Positions 33,293 to 45,154 of a stretch of 64,000 bases of DNA are shown here, in pieces. The notes below the pieces were generated by a model, which saw nothing but the letters and a program-made list of their open reading frames with translations, was not told the origin of the DNA and ran no database searches. The position numbers were made by a program, and so were the translations under genes. This DNA is from Hevea brasiliensis (taxonomy: Eukaryota; Streptophyta; Magnoliopsida; Malpighiales; Euphorbiaceae), in NCBI RefSeq assembly GCF_030052815.1, contig NC_079510.1, positions 28,225,823-28,289,822 of the forward strand, in the 5' to 3' direction. Position 1 is the first letter of the stretch. Every line of letters starts with the position of its first letter.

Positions 33293-33926
33293 GTAGGTTC
33301 TGGAGAGACTGATCGAGAGCCCAGTAGACCACAGACTGGGTGAGACCTTCTGTAGCTCTGCATAGTATCCGTGTCACCTCACCAATGTCAGTGCATTGGT
33401 AGGACACTAGGTTTCATTTTGGGTATTTTGTAATTAACTTTTATTTTCTCATATGTAATTGAAACTTATGTAATGTATTTTGGTATTAATATAAATAGTG
33501 GAAATTGTGTTTATGAATGAAAAAGTGAATATTTATTTATGACTTTTACATGATTATCATATGAGATGAATGATTGAGAAATGGAAATGTTGTTGAAAAA
33601 AATATTGAGATTTTGTTAATGAAATGGAGTTTGGGATTGATTGAAAATACTGGAAGTGTTTTTCACAGGTTCCGAAGAACTATTTTTTCCATTTTTAGCC
33701 GGTACTCTGTCGGATTTTCTATTAAATTTGCGAAACCTCAAATAAATTTATGATTTCAATAAATAACTAAAATGAATTATATTTCACAAATTGTACTCCA
33801 TAACTATGAAAAAAAAAATAAATTAGGAAGAATAAAAATGATTGAATTAAAATAGGGTGTTCCGATACACTGTGTGGCATATCTTGCTCAGCTACACTGT
33901 AGACGGGTAAGGGGTTTCAGAATTAG

Positions 33927-33938
33927 TGGCATCAGAGC
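33927..33938 (+). other. Primer-binding site of element D (tRNA-iMet)
   Basis: TGGCATCAGAGC five bases after the LTR, one mismatch to initiator tRNA-Met. Confidence 0.9.
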
Positions 33939-34048
33939 ACGGTTTAGGCGTTTCTAGGCCTAGATCGAGTCCATACCATGCATTGCATTTGTAAGAGTCG
34001 AGGTGACACTAATGCAGATCTGTTTGTCTTTGTTATTTTGAATAGGAT

Positions 34049-35747
34049 ATGGACTCTACATCTCAGAGGGCAGTTAAGGAGGAAGTGGAGAGTCATGCTC
34101 CACTTGCAGTAGCTGAGACTGGGAGTAGGGGAGAACCTGCTCCGCTAGCTCCAGTAGAGCCTGCTCAGCCTCCATAGGCCATGTTTCAGCAAATGGCCGA
34201 ATTCTTCAGACAAATGGCTGGGGTAATACCACCACCACCACCTCCACAATAGAAATCACCTGGAAAGACTGAGAAAATTTGGAATAGTGGATTTCTTTGG
34301 CAAGAGAGAAGATGATTCTATTGCAGTCGAAAATTGGTTGAACAGAACAGGAAGGGTTTTAAAACAACTCCACTGCACTCCAGAACAAAATCTAGAAGCT
34401 GCTGTATCTCTGTTGCAAGATGATGCATATGAATGGTGGGATACGGTGTCTAGTAAAGTACAGCCAAAAGTAATAACTTTGGACTTCTTTCTCTCAGAAT
34501 TCAAGAAAAAGTATGTGGGTAGTGTATACCTGGAAGAGAGAAGAAGAGAATTCATTAACCTGAGGCAGAGACAGCTGACAGTGGCCGAGTATGAGAAGGA
34601 ATTTGTCAGACTGAGCCACTATGGAAGGGAGATAGTCCCTAATGAGGCCGAAAAGTGTAAGAGATTTGAAGAGGGATTAAATGATAATATAAAGATCATG
34701 ATCATTGCCTTGGGAATCACAGACTTCACCAAGTTAGTGGAAGCTGCAATAAAAGTTGAAAAGGTTAGAATAAGTGAGCAGACTAGAAGAGAGAGACAAC
34801 AAAAGAGGGGCTCGGGTCAGTCTAGTTCATCTCCTGCACATGGGAAGAAGTTCAAAGGTCTGCCTGCACAGAGTTCAGGTCAACCACAAGGTCAGGGTCA
34901 GTCTCAGGAGCCCAAGCCACAGTTCACCCTTAGGAGAGGTCAGTCCACACCATCAGTGGGTAGCTCTCCAGGGACGAGGTTCAGAGGACCAGCCCCAGCA
35001 TCTTCTGCATGTTCACATTGCCTGAAGTGGCATAAGGGGAAGTGTTGGAGAGTGACTGGTGCCTGCTTAAGGTATGGGTCGACAGAGCATCAACTGAGGA
35101 ACTATCCACGCAGAACTACTACAACTGCTCCAACACAAGCAGACAGACCTGCTCCTGCACCACAAAAGGGTAGGAAATTTGGCAAATCTGAGGCAGTGGG
35201 ACCATCACAGAGGCCTGCATCTGAGCCAGCAGAGAGGCCTGACGGCAGACCACCTGCCAGAGCCTATGCCATGAGAGCTCAGGAGGAGCAAGATGCCCCG
35301 GACGTCATCAGGGGTATATTCTCCATCTACAATACATCTGTGCATGCGTTGGTGGATCCAAGATCCACTCATTCATACATCTACATCAACCTACCCGTAG
35401 AAAGGGGGATACTAGTAAGGGAGAGTAACCAAGACATCCTGGCCACTAATCCATTAGGCCATAGTGTAGTGGTGAACAAAGTGTACAAGGGTTGCCCGTT
35501 AAGGATTCATGGGTATGAATTCTTGGCAGACCTGATTGAATTGCCTTTCCATGAGTTTGATGTGATTTTGGGAATGGACTGGTTGTCACGTCATCAAGCA
35601 ATTGTTGATTGTAAACTGAAGAGGATTTCTTTAAAAACTCCTGAGGGTAATGAGATCACAGTTGTGGGGGAAAGGACAAATATCTTGTCCAATGTCATCT
35701 CAGCCACAGTTGTAAGAAAACTGATGAGAAAAGGCTGTGAAGCTTAA
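34049..35747 (+). pseudogene. Element D gag and protease
   Basis: ATG 34049 opens a 42-codon frame to TAG 34175-34177. The frame continues to TAG 34250-34252, where a frameshift leads to the long frame ending TAA 35745-35747. The capsid region reads HLERLRKFG, then DDAYEWWDTV, EFKKKYVG and EYEKEFVRLSHYG, the usual Retrotrans_gag order. The nucleocapsid knuckle at 35064-35105 (CLRYGSTEHQLRNY) has Tyr at two Cys positions, so zinc binding is lost. The protease segment has VDPRSTHSYI (35352-35381), with Arg instead of Gly after the catalytic Asp-X pair. GMDWLSRHQAIVDC marks the protease end. Gag would package RNA and protease would process the polyprotein. The gag-pol frame is the same on both sides of the TAA, as is usual for chromoviruses with a single frame. 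Confidence 0.93.
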
Positions 35748-37568
35748 CTAGCACATGTGGTGAATACTAGGCAGCCTAAGCCAGATCTATGTGACATAGC
35801 CACAGCAAAAGACTTCTCAGATGTGTTCCTTGAAGAGTTACCTAGCTTGCCACCAGAAAGGGAAGTTGAATTTACTATTGAGATACTGCCGGGTACAGCA
35901 CCAATCTCTATTGCTCCTTATAGGATGGCACCCACAGAATTGAAGGAACTGAAAATCCAATTACAGGAGTTACTGGATAAGGGGTTCATACGCTCCAGTG
36001 TGTCACCATGGGGAGCTCCAGTGCTGTTTGTAAAGAATAAGGATGGGACTTTGAGATTATGCATTGATTACGGGCAGTTGAATAAAGTGACTATGAAGAA
36101 CAAATATCCATTGCCTAGAATTGATGATCTGTTTGATCAGTTGAAGGGAGCAAGAGTATTTTTCAAAATTGATCTCAGATCAGGTTATCATCAGCTGAGG
36201 GTGAAGGATGTAGATGTGCCAAAGATTGCATTCAAGACCCAGTATGGGCATTATGAGTTTCTGGTGATGCCCTTTGTCTTAATAAATGCACCAGCAGCAT
36301 TCATGAACCTTATGAACTGTATCTTCCATCCATACCTAGATCAGTTCATAGTGGTCTTTATTGATGATATTTTGGTGTATTCCAAGACTAGTGAAGAACA
36401 TGATGAGTATTTGAGGATTGCTTTGCAAACCCTGAGAGAAAAGAAGCTGTATGCTAAGTTGTCCAAGTGTGACTTTTGGTTGAATGAGATTGCATTCCTT
36501 GGACACATAGTGTCAGCGGATGGGATTAGAGTGGATCCCAAGAAAATAGAAGCGGTGATGGAATGGAAGCCTCCCAGGAATACAACTGAGGTCAGAATTT
36601 TCTTAGGGCTAACTGGGTATTACAGAAGATTTGTGAAGAGATTTTCGTTAATAGCTGCTCCAATGACCAAGTTGTTACATAAGAATGTCAGATTTAACTG
36701 GAATGATAAGTGTCAGGCCAGTTTTGAGAAGTTGAAGGCTATGTTGACAGAGGCACCAGTGTTAACACAGCCAGTATCGGGAAAGGACTTTGTGGTCTAC
36801 AGTAATGCCTTGCATAATGGGTTAGGGTGTGTATTGATGCAAGAGGGGAAGGTGGTTGCTTATGCTTCCAGGCAGCTAAGGCCACATGAACAGAATTACC
36901 CTACCCATGATTTAGAACTTACAGCAATTATCTTCGCATTGAAGATATGGAGGCATTACTTATATGGTGAAAAGTACTACATTTACACAGACCACAAAAG
37001 TCTGAAATACTTGCCGACCCAGAAGGAGCTCAACCTTAGACAGAGGCGATGGATTGAATTCCTGAAGGACTATGATTGTGTGATTGACTACCATCCTGGG
37101 AAGGCAAATGTAGTTGCTGATGCTTTGAGCAGAAAATCCATCACAGCTTTGACATTGAATGCCTGTCTATCTTGGGCTCGAGATGGAGCTATTTTGGCTG
37201 AGTTGCAAGTGAGGCCAAACCTGCTAAAACAGATTTTAGATGGGCAGAAGGTAGATGAGAAGCTAAAGGCTATTATGAGCAAAATCCTACAAGGGAAAGA
37301 AACTGACTATGAAGTGAAAATAGATGGGTGTCTGTACTACAAAGGAAGAGTATGTGTACCAGATGATGGGGAATTGAAAGCCAGTATTTTGAAAGAGGCA
37401 CACACCAGTATTTATGCTATGCACCCAGGAAGTAGAAAAATGTATCATGATCTAAAACTTCAGTATTGGTGGCCTGGTATGAAGAAGGACATAGCTGACT
37501 ATGTGACTAAATGCTTGACATGTCAGCAGGTCAAGGCAGAACATCAAGTTCCATCGGGTTTGCTATAG
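35748..37568 (+). pseudogene. Element D reverse transcriptase, RNase H and integrase zinc domain
   Basis: The frame continues from gag. Reverse transcriptase has the order [43 protein letters not shown] and the catalytic FIDD (36357-36368), with changes at normally fixed residues (MPFVLINAP). RNase H has YSNA (36798-36810) where the first catalytic Asp should be, then [18 protein letters not shown] and DALSRK. The integrase zinc-binding domain (about 37395-37545) keeps His-His-Cys-Cys: [11 protein letters not shown] and CLTCQQ. TAG 37566-37568 ends the run, and the frame continues in register beyond it. Loss of the RNase H Asp suggests inactivity even without the stops. Confidence 0.95.
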
Positions 37569-37916
37569 CCTATACGCATACCTGAATGGAAATGGGATCA
37601 GGTCACCATGGATTTTGTAAGTGGTCTACCTCTCATCCAGAAGAAGCATGATGTAGTATGGGTGATAGTAGATAGATTGACGAAGTTAGCACATTTTTTG
37701 CCAGTTAGGACTGACTACTCACTGGAGAAGTTAGCAGAATTGTATATCAGTGAGATAGTTATACTACATGGAATTCCACTTTCCATCATATCTGATCGAG
37801 ACCCAAGGTTTACATCGAGATTCTGGAAGAAGTTGCATGAATCTTTGGGTACACAACTCCACTTCAGCACAGCTTTTCATCATTAGACGGATGGGCAATC
37901 AGAAAGAGTAATCCAG
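37569..37916 (+). pseudogene. Element D integrase core, upstream of intron-like insert
   Basis: Same frame: [15 protein letters not shown] (first catalytic Asp), [29 protein letters not shown] (second Asp) and, after TAG 37884-37886, TDGQSERVIQ with the catalytic Glu at 37902-37904. The DD35E set is complete, unlike A. The coding frame stops at the GT of the insert. Confidence 0.93.
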
Positions 37917-37991
37917 GTAATCAATTGAAACCAATTGAACTAATACAAATATTGAAATGAAATGATAATAATAACATGAAATATATGTCAG
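37917..37991 (+). other. Intron-like 75-nt insert in D integrase
   Basis: GTAATCAATT…TATGTCAG sits exactly between codons for VIQ and VLED, which are adjacent in element A's second integrase. It begins GT and ends AG, is strongly A/T-rich and has stops in frame (TGA). ACTAAT, a branch-point-like sequence, is at about 37938. A decayed relative is at 3765-3836. At 75 nt it is close to the smallest plant introns. It is a multiple of three, so the frame does not change. Confidence 0.7.
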
Positions 37992-38699
37992 GTCCTTGAG
38001 GATATGCTGAGGAGTTCTGTCATTAAGTTCGAGGGAAGTTGGGATAGATACCTTCCACTGGCAAAAGTTGCATACAACAATAGCTACCAAGCTAGTATCC
38101 AAATGGCCCTGTATGAAGCACTGTATGGGAGGAAATGTAGAACTCCAATGTTCTGGACTGAATTAGGCGAAGATAAACTAGTAGGGCCAGACCTAGTGAA
38201 ACAGACTGAGGAGAAGGTAAAGATAATCAAAGCCAATCTGAAGGTTGCCTCAGACAGACAAAAATCCTATGCTGATCTAAAGAGAAAATAAATAGAATAC
38301 ACAGTTGGCGACAAAGTGTTCCTCAAGGTGTCACCGTGGAAGAAGGTACTGAGGTTTGGAAGAAGAGGTAAGTTAAGCCCTAGGTTCATTGGCCCACATG
38401 AAGTCCTTGAACGTGTGGGTCCAGTGGCCTATAGGCTAGCTTTACCACTAGAGCTGGACAAGATCCATAATGTGTTCCACGTATCTATGTTAAGAAGAAA
38501 CCACTCAGATCCTTCACATGTCATCTCCATGGAAGAAATTGAAGTACAACTGGATTTAACATATGAAGAACCCATACGGATACTAGCTTGGGAAGTGAAA
38601 GAGTTGAGAAATAAGCAGATTCCACTAGTGAAAGTGCTTTGGAGGCACCACAACACCGAGGAGGCAGCTTGGGAAAGTGAAGAGAAGATGAGGCAATAG
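37992..38699 (+). pseudogene. Element D integrase C-terminus and chromodomain
   Basis: Continues in frame: EDMLRSSVIKFEGSWD, YNNSYQASIQMALYEALYG, then TAA 38289-38291, then VFLKVSPWKKVLRFGRRGKL, HNVFHVSMLRR and a chromodomain (about 38560-38699: IRILAWEVKELRNKQIPLVK, VLWRHH, AAWE). It ends at TAG 38697-38699. The aromatic cage position and the W..H pattern fit plant chromovirus group II chromodomains, which steer integration toward heterochromatin. It lies 50 bp before the polypurine tract. Confidence 0.93.
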
Positions 38700-38746
38700 T
38701 TCCCTCAACTGTTTGCATCAGGTAATTTTCGAGGACAAAATTTGAA

Positions 38747-38761
38747 TTAGAGGGAAAGAGT
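38747..38761 (+). other. Polypurine tract of element D
   Basis: TTAGAGGGAAAGAGT before the 3' LTR. It is weaker in G than the tracts of A, B and C. Confidence 0.8.
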
Positions 38762-41700
38762 TGTAACACCCTCCCTGTAGCAACTCCGTATATTCTACTG
38801 TTCTGATGACCAGTATTGATCCGGACAGCTAGAACGTCCAGAAAAATATTTAAACTAAAAATAGGAGCCATAATTAACTCAAATATTAATAAGAAAAATT
38901 TAGAAAAAATTTTAGAAATAAAATACAACCATGTTAAATGAGTCGGTACCCAAGCGATGGGTAACCTAGTAAGAAGTTGCGGTTCTCGCAACTAGGAGCC
39001 CTAGACCTGGGGAAAAATTCATAAAATAATTTTTGGGACTCTAGAGAAGGGTCATTGAGGTTCCCATGGCATTAGAATGCCAAGAAAATGCTTAGAAAAA
39101 AATTTCAATCGGTACAAACAATTTTAGTCTGTTAAGCCAAATGGAGGGCATTTTGGTCATTTTGCCTTTAAAGGTGATTTTTGGCCGACTTTTCCAGTTA
39201 AGTAAATAATTATTATGACATAAAATGTGAATAAATATTGCTAAAAATTAAATTGAAAATGAGTAGAGAAGAAAGGGAAGAAAATGAGATTAAATGACAA
39301 TTTTGACATCACATGATGTCATCAACCCTTTCCCCACCAATCACAATTAAGCTAACCTATTAAAAAGGGATAATTAAGACAAAAATAATCAAAAGCAATT
39401 AGATTCATCTCCTTCACCCAAACCAGCCGTTTCCTCTCCTCCATACCCAACCACCATTGAAAGCTTATCAAAGCTTCAATTCCACCTTAAACCACCTCAA
39501 AACCCTAACTTGCCTTCATTAAAAATTATCCCTACCACTAGAGCAAGTTTTGGGCAGTAATTTGAAAGGAATAAAGTGAAGTTTTTAAGCCTTGGAAAGT
39601 GCCTAAGTCAAGGTTAGTGCCAATTTATTCTAAAAATTTTGTGTATGGCTGCCATTGAACATGATGTTGGTGTTGTAAACTATGGATTGTATGTGTATGA
39701 AAATTTTAGTTGTTGGAGTTAGGGTTTGAGGCATAAAACTTAAATTTTGTTCATGCGTTGGTGAATGAAAGTTTAAATGGTTAATTAGTGACCATTTGGC
39801 TGCGTATGATCAGGAAATGAAGAGAGTTGTGGCTTAGTATTTGAGATTGGTAAGCTGCCTTGGCTGACCTGCAAGACTGACCATGAGTCCAGCAGGTTTG
39901 GGCAGCCATAAATGGAGTTGTATAGGTTCAATTGGTACAAGGCTAATTAGGCATGAAACTAGACACATAATGGCACAACTTTGGTGAAGAAACCCTGCCT
40001 AGAAAGCCAAACCAAGTTAGCCTAAAAATTGCCCTAATCCAGGTGACTTGCATTCTGCTTGAGCAAAATGACCAAATGAATAGTGTTTATTCATTTGGTT
40101 ATAACTCAGTGTAGAAAGGTCCAATTGACTTGAAATTTTACCAGAAGAAAGCTGAGACATATACCTACAACTTTCATGAAGGAAACAAATCCAAATTCTG
40201 ATCATAACCTAGTCATATTGCCAATCAAACTTAGGTTACTAAATCTGGCAGAACCAGTTTTGCCTAGAATTTTGGATTTTGTCCAATCCGGCCAGTTATG
40301 GTGTTTAGGCCATAACTTGAGCTACAAAACTCCAAATGGAGTGATTCAGAAAAGGAAATGTAACAAGACAAAATAAGGAACAACTTTCATGAAGATAATT
40401 TTGCCAAATTCCTACTGAATAAATGACCAATGGAACAGTAAATATGAGGCTTGAAATCTGAAAATTTTGAATAACTAACACTAAGCTTAGAAATGGTATT
40501 GGCAACCAATACCAACAATTTTAGAATGCAAAATATGGTATGTTGGGAGTATTAGAACCAATGTACCTATTATCTATGCAAAAGTCAATATTTTAGTTGA
40601 CTAATAAAATGAATAGTAACACCTAAACTTAAATTTCAAGAATTGTATAATTTAAAAGTGTAACATGCCCTAGTACACCTAGCAAGATTGGTTTGGATAG
40701 GTTGGCATGCCAATAGGGTTCAATTAGTAGTACTGCACATGGCATTATGCCATTCTGTGATTTTATGGCTTTTAGCCATTTTGACATTGTGTTGAGACTT
40801 GGTCTTGTGCCTAATGTTATTACAGCTTATTAGCTGTTCCGTTGCACGCCGAGAGACACATATGTGATCGATGGTGTGACGGCCCGAGGTACTTGATACC
40901 CAGTGCCAGTTTACCCCTTTATCCAGTCCAGTCATCCAGTATAGGTTACTTGGGCAACCAAAAATGGAAGTGGATAAGTTTAATGAATTAATGAATATAA
41001 CACGTACAAAATAAGTAAGACTACAAATACTCATCGAAAATTTGTTTGCAATGAGATATCAATACATTAACTGCATATTTATTTTCTGTTATTTCTTTTT
41101 ATTTTATTATTGGCACCACTAAGCATTGTTGCTTAGCATATTGCTTTTGCCACGCGTAGGTTCAGGAGAGATCGACTGAGAGCCCAGTAGACCATAGACT
41201 GGGTGAGACCTTCTGCAGCTCTGCATAGTATCAGTGTCACCTCACCGACGTCAGTGCATTGGTAGGACACTAGGTTTCATTTTGGGTATTTTGTAATTAA
41301 CTTTTATTTGCTCATATGTAATTGAAACTTATGTAATGTATTTTAGTATTAATGTAAATAGTGAAAATTGTGTTTATGAATGAAAAAGTGAATATTTATT
41401 TATGACTTTTACATGATTATCATATGAGATGAATAATTGAGAAATGGAAATGTTGTTGAAAAAAATATTGAGTTTTTGTTGATGAAATGGAGTTTGGGAT
41501 TGATTGAAAATATTGGAAGTGTTTTTCACAGGTTCCGAAGAACTGTTTTCTCCATTTTTAGCCGGTACTCTGCCAGATTTTCTATAAAATTTGCAGAACC
41601 TCAAATAAATTTATGATTTCAATAAATGACTAAAATGAATTATATTTCACAAATTGTACTCCATAACTATGAAAAAAAAAATAAATTAGAAAGAATAAAA

Positions 41701-41784
41701 ATGATTGAATTAAAATAGGGTGTTCCGGTATACTGTGTGGCATATCTTGCTCGGCTACACTGTAGACAGGTAAGGGGTGTCACA
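38762..41784 (+). repeat. Element D 3' LTR (3023 bp)
   Basis: TGTAACACCC to GGGGTGTCACA. It repeats the 5' LTR with scattered substitutions and almost no net length change. Stem 1 of the paired stem-loops (41119-41136) is intact; stem 2 (GCATA / CACGC) has decayed. Confidence 0.96.
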
Positions 41785-43512
41785 ATAAGTAGGCCGAACT
41801 AGTGATGCATATGACAAGCACATGGAGTTTACTCTTGTCAATGCATTTTCATATATCATATCAGTACATATAATCTTTAGACTTAAGATAACTCAGTTAT
41901 CTTGTATATAGGTGGTTTGAGTTTGATACTGCTTTCGTACTTGTACTATGCATGGGTATATTGGCATGTGTTGTCTCCTACTAGTTATATATGGAGATAG
42001 GTGTTGATCAAGATGGAATTTGTTACCCTAAGTAAATAGGGATAAAATCCTATGTTCATTTAATTCTTCTTGATATTTCAAGTTTTGGGCCAGGACAGAC
42101 AGATTTAGTCAGAAAAGAGTTTTTGACAAGAAAATCTAATTAATCAAGAACTGAAATTAAAAGAGAACATAATGTTCATTGCAAATATGGTTTGACATTA
42201 ACCATGACTCCAGCTCGAATTGAGATTTTATAACAGAGAGATTCTAGTGCATGGTAACATATGATTAAAGGTTCATTTAAGGTATTCCTTATTACTGATT
42301 GGGTGGCCATGGCACGCTATGCTAAGTGTCAATCATAGTCTATGAGATGCCTAAAATTATTTAGAGAAATCATTCATGGTAAGAAAGAGTTCTGATGATA
42401 TTAAGAGTTGATATCATATCTCATTGCCAATTAGTGATGAGCCTAGTGAGTCACACACATACACAAGTTAATCACCAAGTTAAATGTGATTTAATTGATT
42501 AATTAAAGAGTTTAATTGATTAATTAAATAGGTTTGGTTTGCAATAAGATTGCAAAGTCTCTAGCATGGCTTGAAACCAAATCTAGGTTATTGGATGTAT
42601 AGTATAAGTTAAATTTATATTTAAAATTTATATTCAAAGTGTTTAAATATAAATTTAATTGTGAGAAATTAATTAATGGAGATTAATTAATTGATTTATA
42701 TTTGATATAAATTGATTAGAAAAGGAGAAATAATGATTTTGGGTTGAGAACTGAAAATTAAAACATAAGGGTAATTTGGTCATTTCACATGGTGACATGT
42801 GGCACCATGAGATGGTGACACATGGCATCATATAAGTTTGCCATTTGTCTTCCTATCATGCAAGGTGATCAAAGTCAAGATTAAGTCTAGCTTTGACACT
42901 TGGTTTAATGTGATTAAGTCAATTAAAAATAAGATGCAATGTGGTGGTGACATGTGGCAAAGGGTTTAAGTGATTATTTGACCTAATTATAAAAGGGAAA
43001 AGAAAAGAAGAAACATACAACTCTCTCTTGCCTCTCAAGTGTGGCAGCATATTGCTCTCTTCCTCTCCTCTCAATTTCTCAACAATTCAAAGAGAAATTA
43101 TCCATTACCTTTAAATTAAAATTGCTAGAAATTGTTTTTAGTGTCCTATACACACATATAACCTCTCTAAAAGCAAAACCCCAAATTATAATTGGTTGGC
43201 AAGGCTTGAGAAGCAAAATTGGGAGCTGCCCATTGGTGATCTTGGTGTGGACAAGCTAGAGGGATGACACTTGGGGTCCGAGGAGCTTCCTAAAGGTGCC
43301 AATTGCATCCATAGTGCATCAAAGAGGTTAGTGCCCAAATTCCTCTTTCAAATTAGGGTTTAATTGAATTAATTTGTTAATTCACAATCTTGAATGGCAA
43401 ATGAAGATTCTAATATATATTAAAAGTATTTTAATATGCTATTGAACATTGAAATTAATTAGGCACATAAGAGATGTGGCATGATGCATGAAACCATAGA
43501 AGAAAATCTACC
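41785..43512 (+). repeat. Copia LTR G1, second part
   Basis: Opens with the second ATAAG and continues the copia LTR. A TATA box, TATAAAAG, is at 42988-42995, with an A/T- and CT-rich start region after it. It matches the minus strand of G2 (55783-56640, 44730-45154) but includes 389 bp (42837-43225) that G2 lacks. It breaks off at AGAAGAAAATCT, about 60 bp before the LTR end, where it meets inverted copia leader. Confidence 0.88.
42988..42995 (+). promoter_or_regulatory. TATA box candidate of copia LTR G1
   Basis: TATAAAAG, followed by CATACAACTCTCTCTTGCC, a plausible plant start region. It lies in the segment deleted from G2. Confidence 0.6.
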
Positions 43513-44645
43513 ATTATTCTTATTGGCCACCAAACCATTTACATATTTACAATATCTCATGCTTAATCATTATTCTTAAGAAAATCTCTTAAATTAATTG
43601 CATCATATACAAGTATTTAAAATTTCTTAAAATAATTGTCTCAATGGAGGGCCCATTATATAATTACCTTTAATTATACCATTTCCAACTTAATCATTTG
43701 TTTGGAAGATTTTTGTGGTCGGCCTAATTACTATTATGGTCTCACTTTGCATATTATCCAATTAGCATGCATATGTCATATACTTGCATACATTCCCATA
43801 CATCTCATGCATTCATGGATAAACATATAAATATGTTATGATCATGGACTTTCTAAGGGATTCAATTCTGAGCCACCAAGAATTGAATCAGGGCATTCCT
43901 AGGTGCATTTCATTCATTCATTTTACAAGAGTTGCTGAAGGATTACATAATCAACACTTGATCTTAAATTCCTCCCACTGGTCCCACAAATGCTCTTGAC
44001 CTCCTTGATCTTCTTGCAATCCATTACATTGTAATCCATGGCATAACAAGGCGAATTTATAAAAACCAAATAAATGAAATTACAATCCAAAACTATTACA
44101 ACGTTTATAATACATGCCACTAAAATAAATAAATTAATTACTTTACAACCCAAAGAAGCATAAAAAAATAAATCCAATCACATTAGTCTTTTATTGTCCA
44201 TGATCATCCATCATGCATATCACTATTTAACAATTAAATAAAATATATATACTAAAATTAAATTGAATATCTCATATTTAACTTAAAAATCCAGATTTGA
44301 ATCTCATTCAAACAAATTTAAAAATTCAGATTTGAATCACATTCAAACAAATTTAAAAATTCAGATTTGAATCATATTTAAACAAATTTAATTGTGCGAT
44401 TATAATTATAATTAAACAATTTAATTAGATATAGACATAATTATGGGCATCAAACATACAACAATTGCATAATTGAAGTCCATACCATGCGCACCATTGA
44501 GGTGCTCTTAAATCCGCTACCTATGGTGACTCCACCATGTGTTCCGCCACACATAGACATCCAACCAGCAATGATTAATCAATTTTTTTTTATCAAATCA
44601 CACAATTAAATTTCATATTAAACAATCTAAATGGCAAATATAGTA
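43513..44645 (-). other. Copia leader of a second, truncated unit
   Basis: Bases 43522-44435 match 61249-62159 in the same orientation, so this is copia 5' leader. It follows the primer site on the minus strand but stops before gag, at the joint with G1. It contains a 35-bp tandem repeat (44285-44389). No gene. Confidence 0.82.
44285..44389 (-). repeat. 35-bp tandem repeat in copia leader (3 units)
   Basis: Three units with period 35 built on AAAAATTCAGATTTGAATC. The same array is at 62014-62118. Confidence 0.9.
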
Positions 44646-44657
44646 GCTTTGATACCA
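44646..44657 (-). other. Primer-binding site after copia LTR G2
   Basis: GCTTTGATACCA on + (TGGTATCAAAGC on the element strand), two bases from the LTR end. Confidence 0.88.
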
Positions 44658-44659
44658 AT

Positions 44660-45154
44660 TGAAGGAGCGGAAGCATGAAAATTATTAGATTAAAACATTG
44701 AATTCAAAATTTTTCAAAATTTTCTTCTAGGGTCTCATGCATCATGCAAGATTCAATTTTTACCTATGTGATTTCAATATTCAATTGCATATTAAAACTC
44801 TTTTAATATGTATTTAGATCTATGTTTTCCATTTAAGATTTTAGAATTAACAGATTAATTCATTAGAACCCTAGATTAAATCAAGAACATGTGCACTAAC
44901 ATTTTGATGCACTGTAGTTGTGTTTGGTACCTTTGTGAAGCACCTAGGACCCCAGATGTTGTCCCTTTAGCTTATCCACATCAAGATCACTAATGGCAGC
45001 TTATATGGTGCCATGTGTCACCATCTTATGGTGCCACATGTCACCCTATGAAATGACCAAATTACCCTTGTGTTGTAATTTTGAGTTCTCAACTCAAAAT
45101 AATTATTTCTCCTCTTCTAATCAATTTATATCAAATATAAATAAATTAATTAAT
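44660..45154 (-). repeat. Copia LTR G2, 3' part
   Basis: The minus-strand LTR ends CCTTCA at 44660. Relative to G1 it has a 389-bp deletion near 44996-45001. Element C interrupts it; the rest is 55783-56989. Without C and one duplication the LTR is 1697 bp. Confidence 0.88.

Larger units (their letters stand above)
30898..33921 (+). repeat. Element D 5' LTR (3024 bp)
   Basis: TGTAACACCC to GGGGTTTCAGA, where the 3' copy ends GGGGTGTCACA. Features are a palindrome TGACATCA-CA-TGATGTCA (31441-31458), arms CAATTGG / CCAATTG (about 32068-32090) and paired stem-loops (33256-33292). Confidence 0.96.
30898..41784 (+). mobile_element. Element D: near-complete Ty3/gypsy chromovirus (10.9 kb)
   Basis: LTRs of 3024 and 3023 bp, 5-bp duplication ATAAG, primer site, gag-pol with chromodomain, polypurine tract. 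It is the only element here with all protein domains recognisable. The pol frame is interrupted by four in-frame stops and gag by one stop plus a frameshift. The protein resembles the Tekay/Del branch of plant chromoviruses. An intron-like insert lies in integrase. It inserted into copia LTR G1. Confidence 0.96.
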
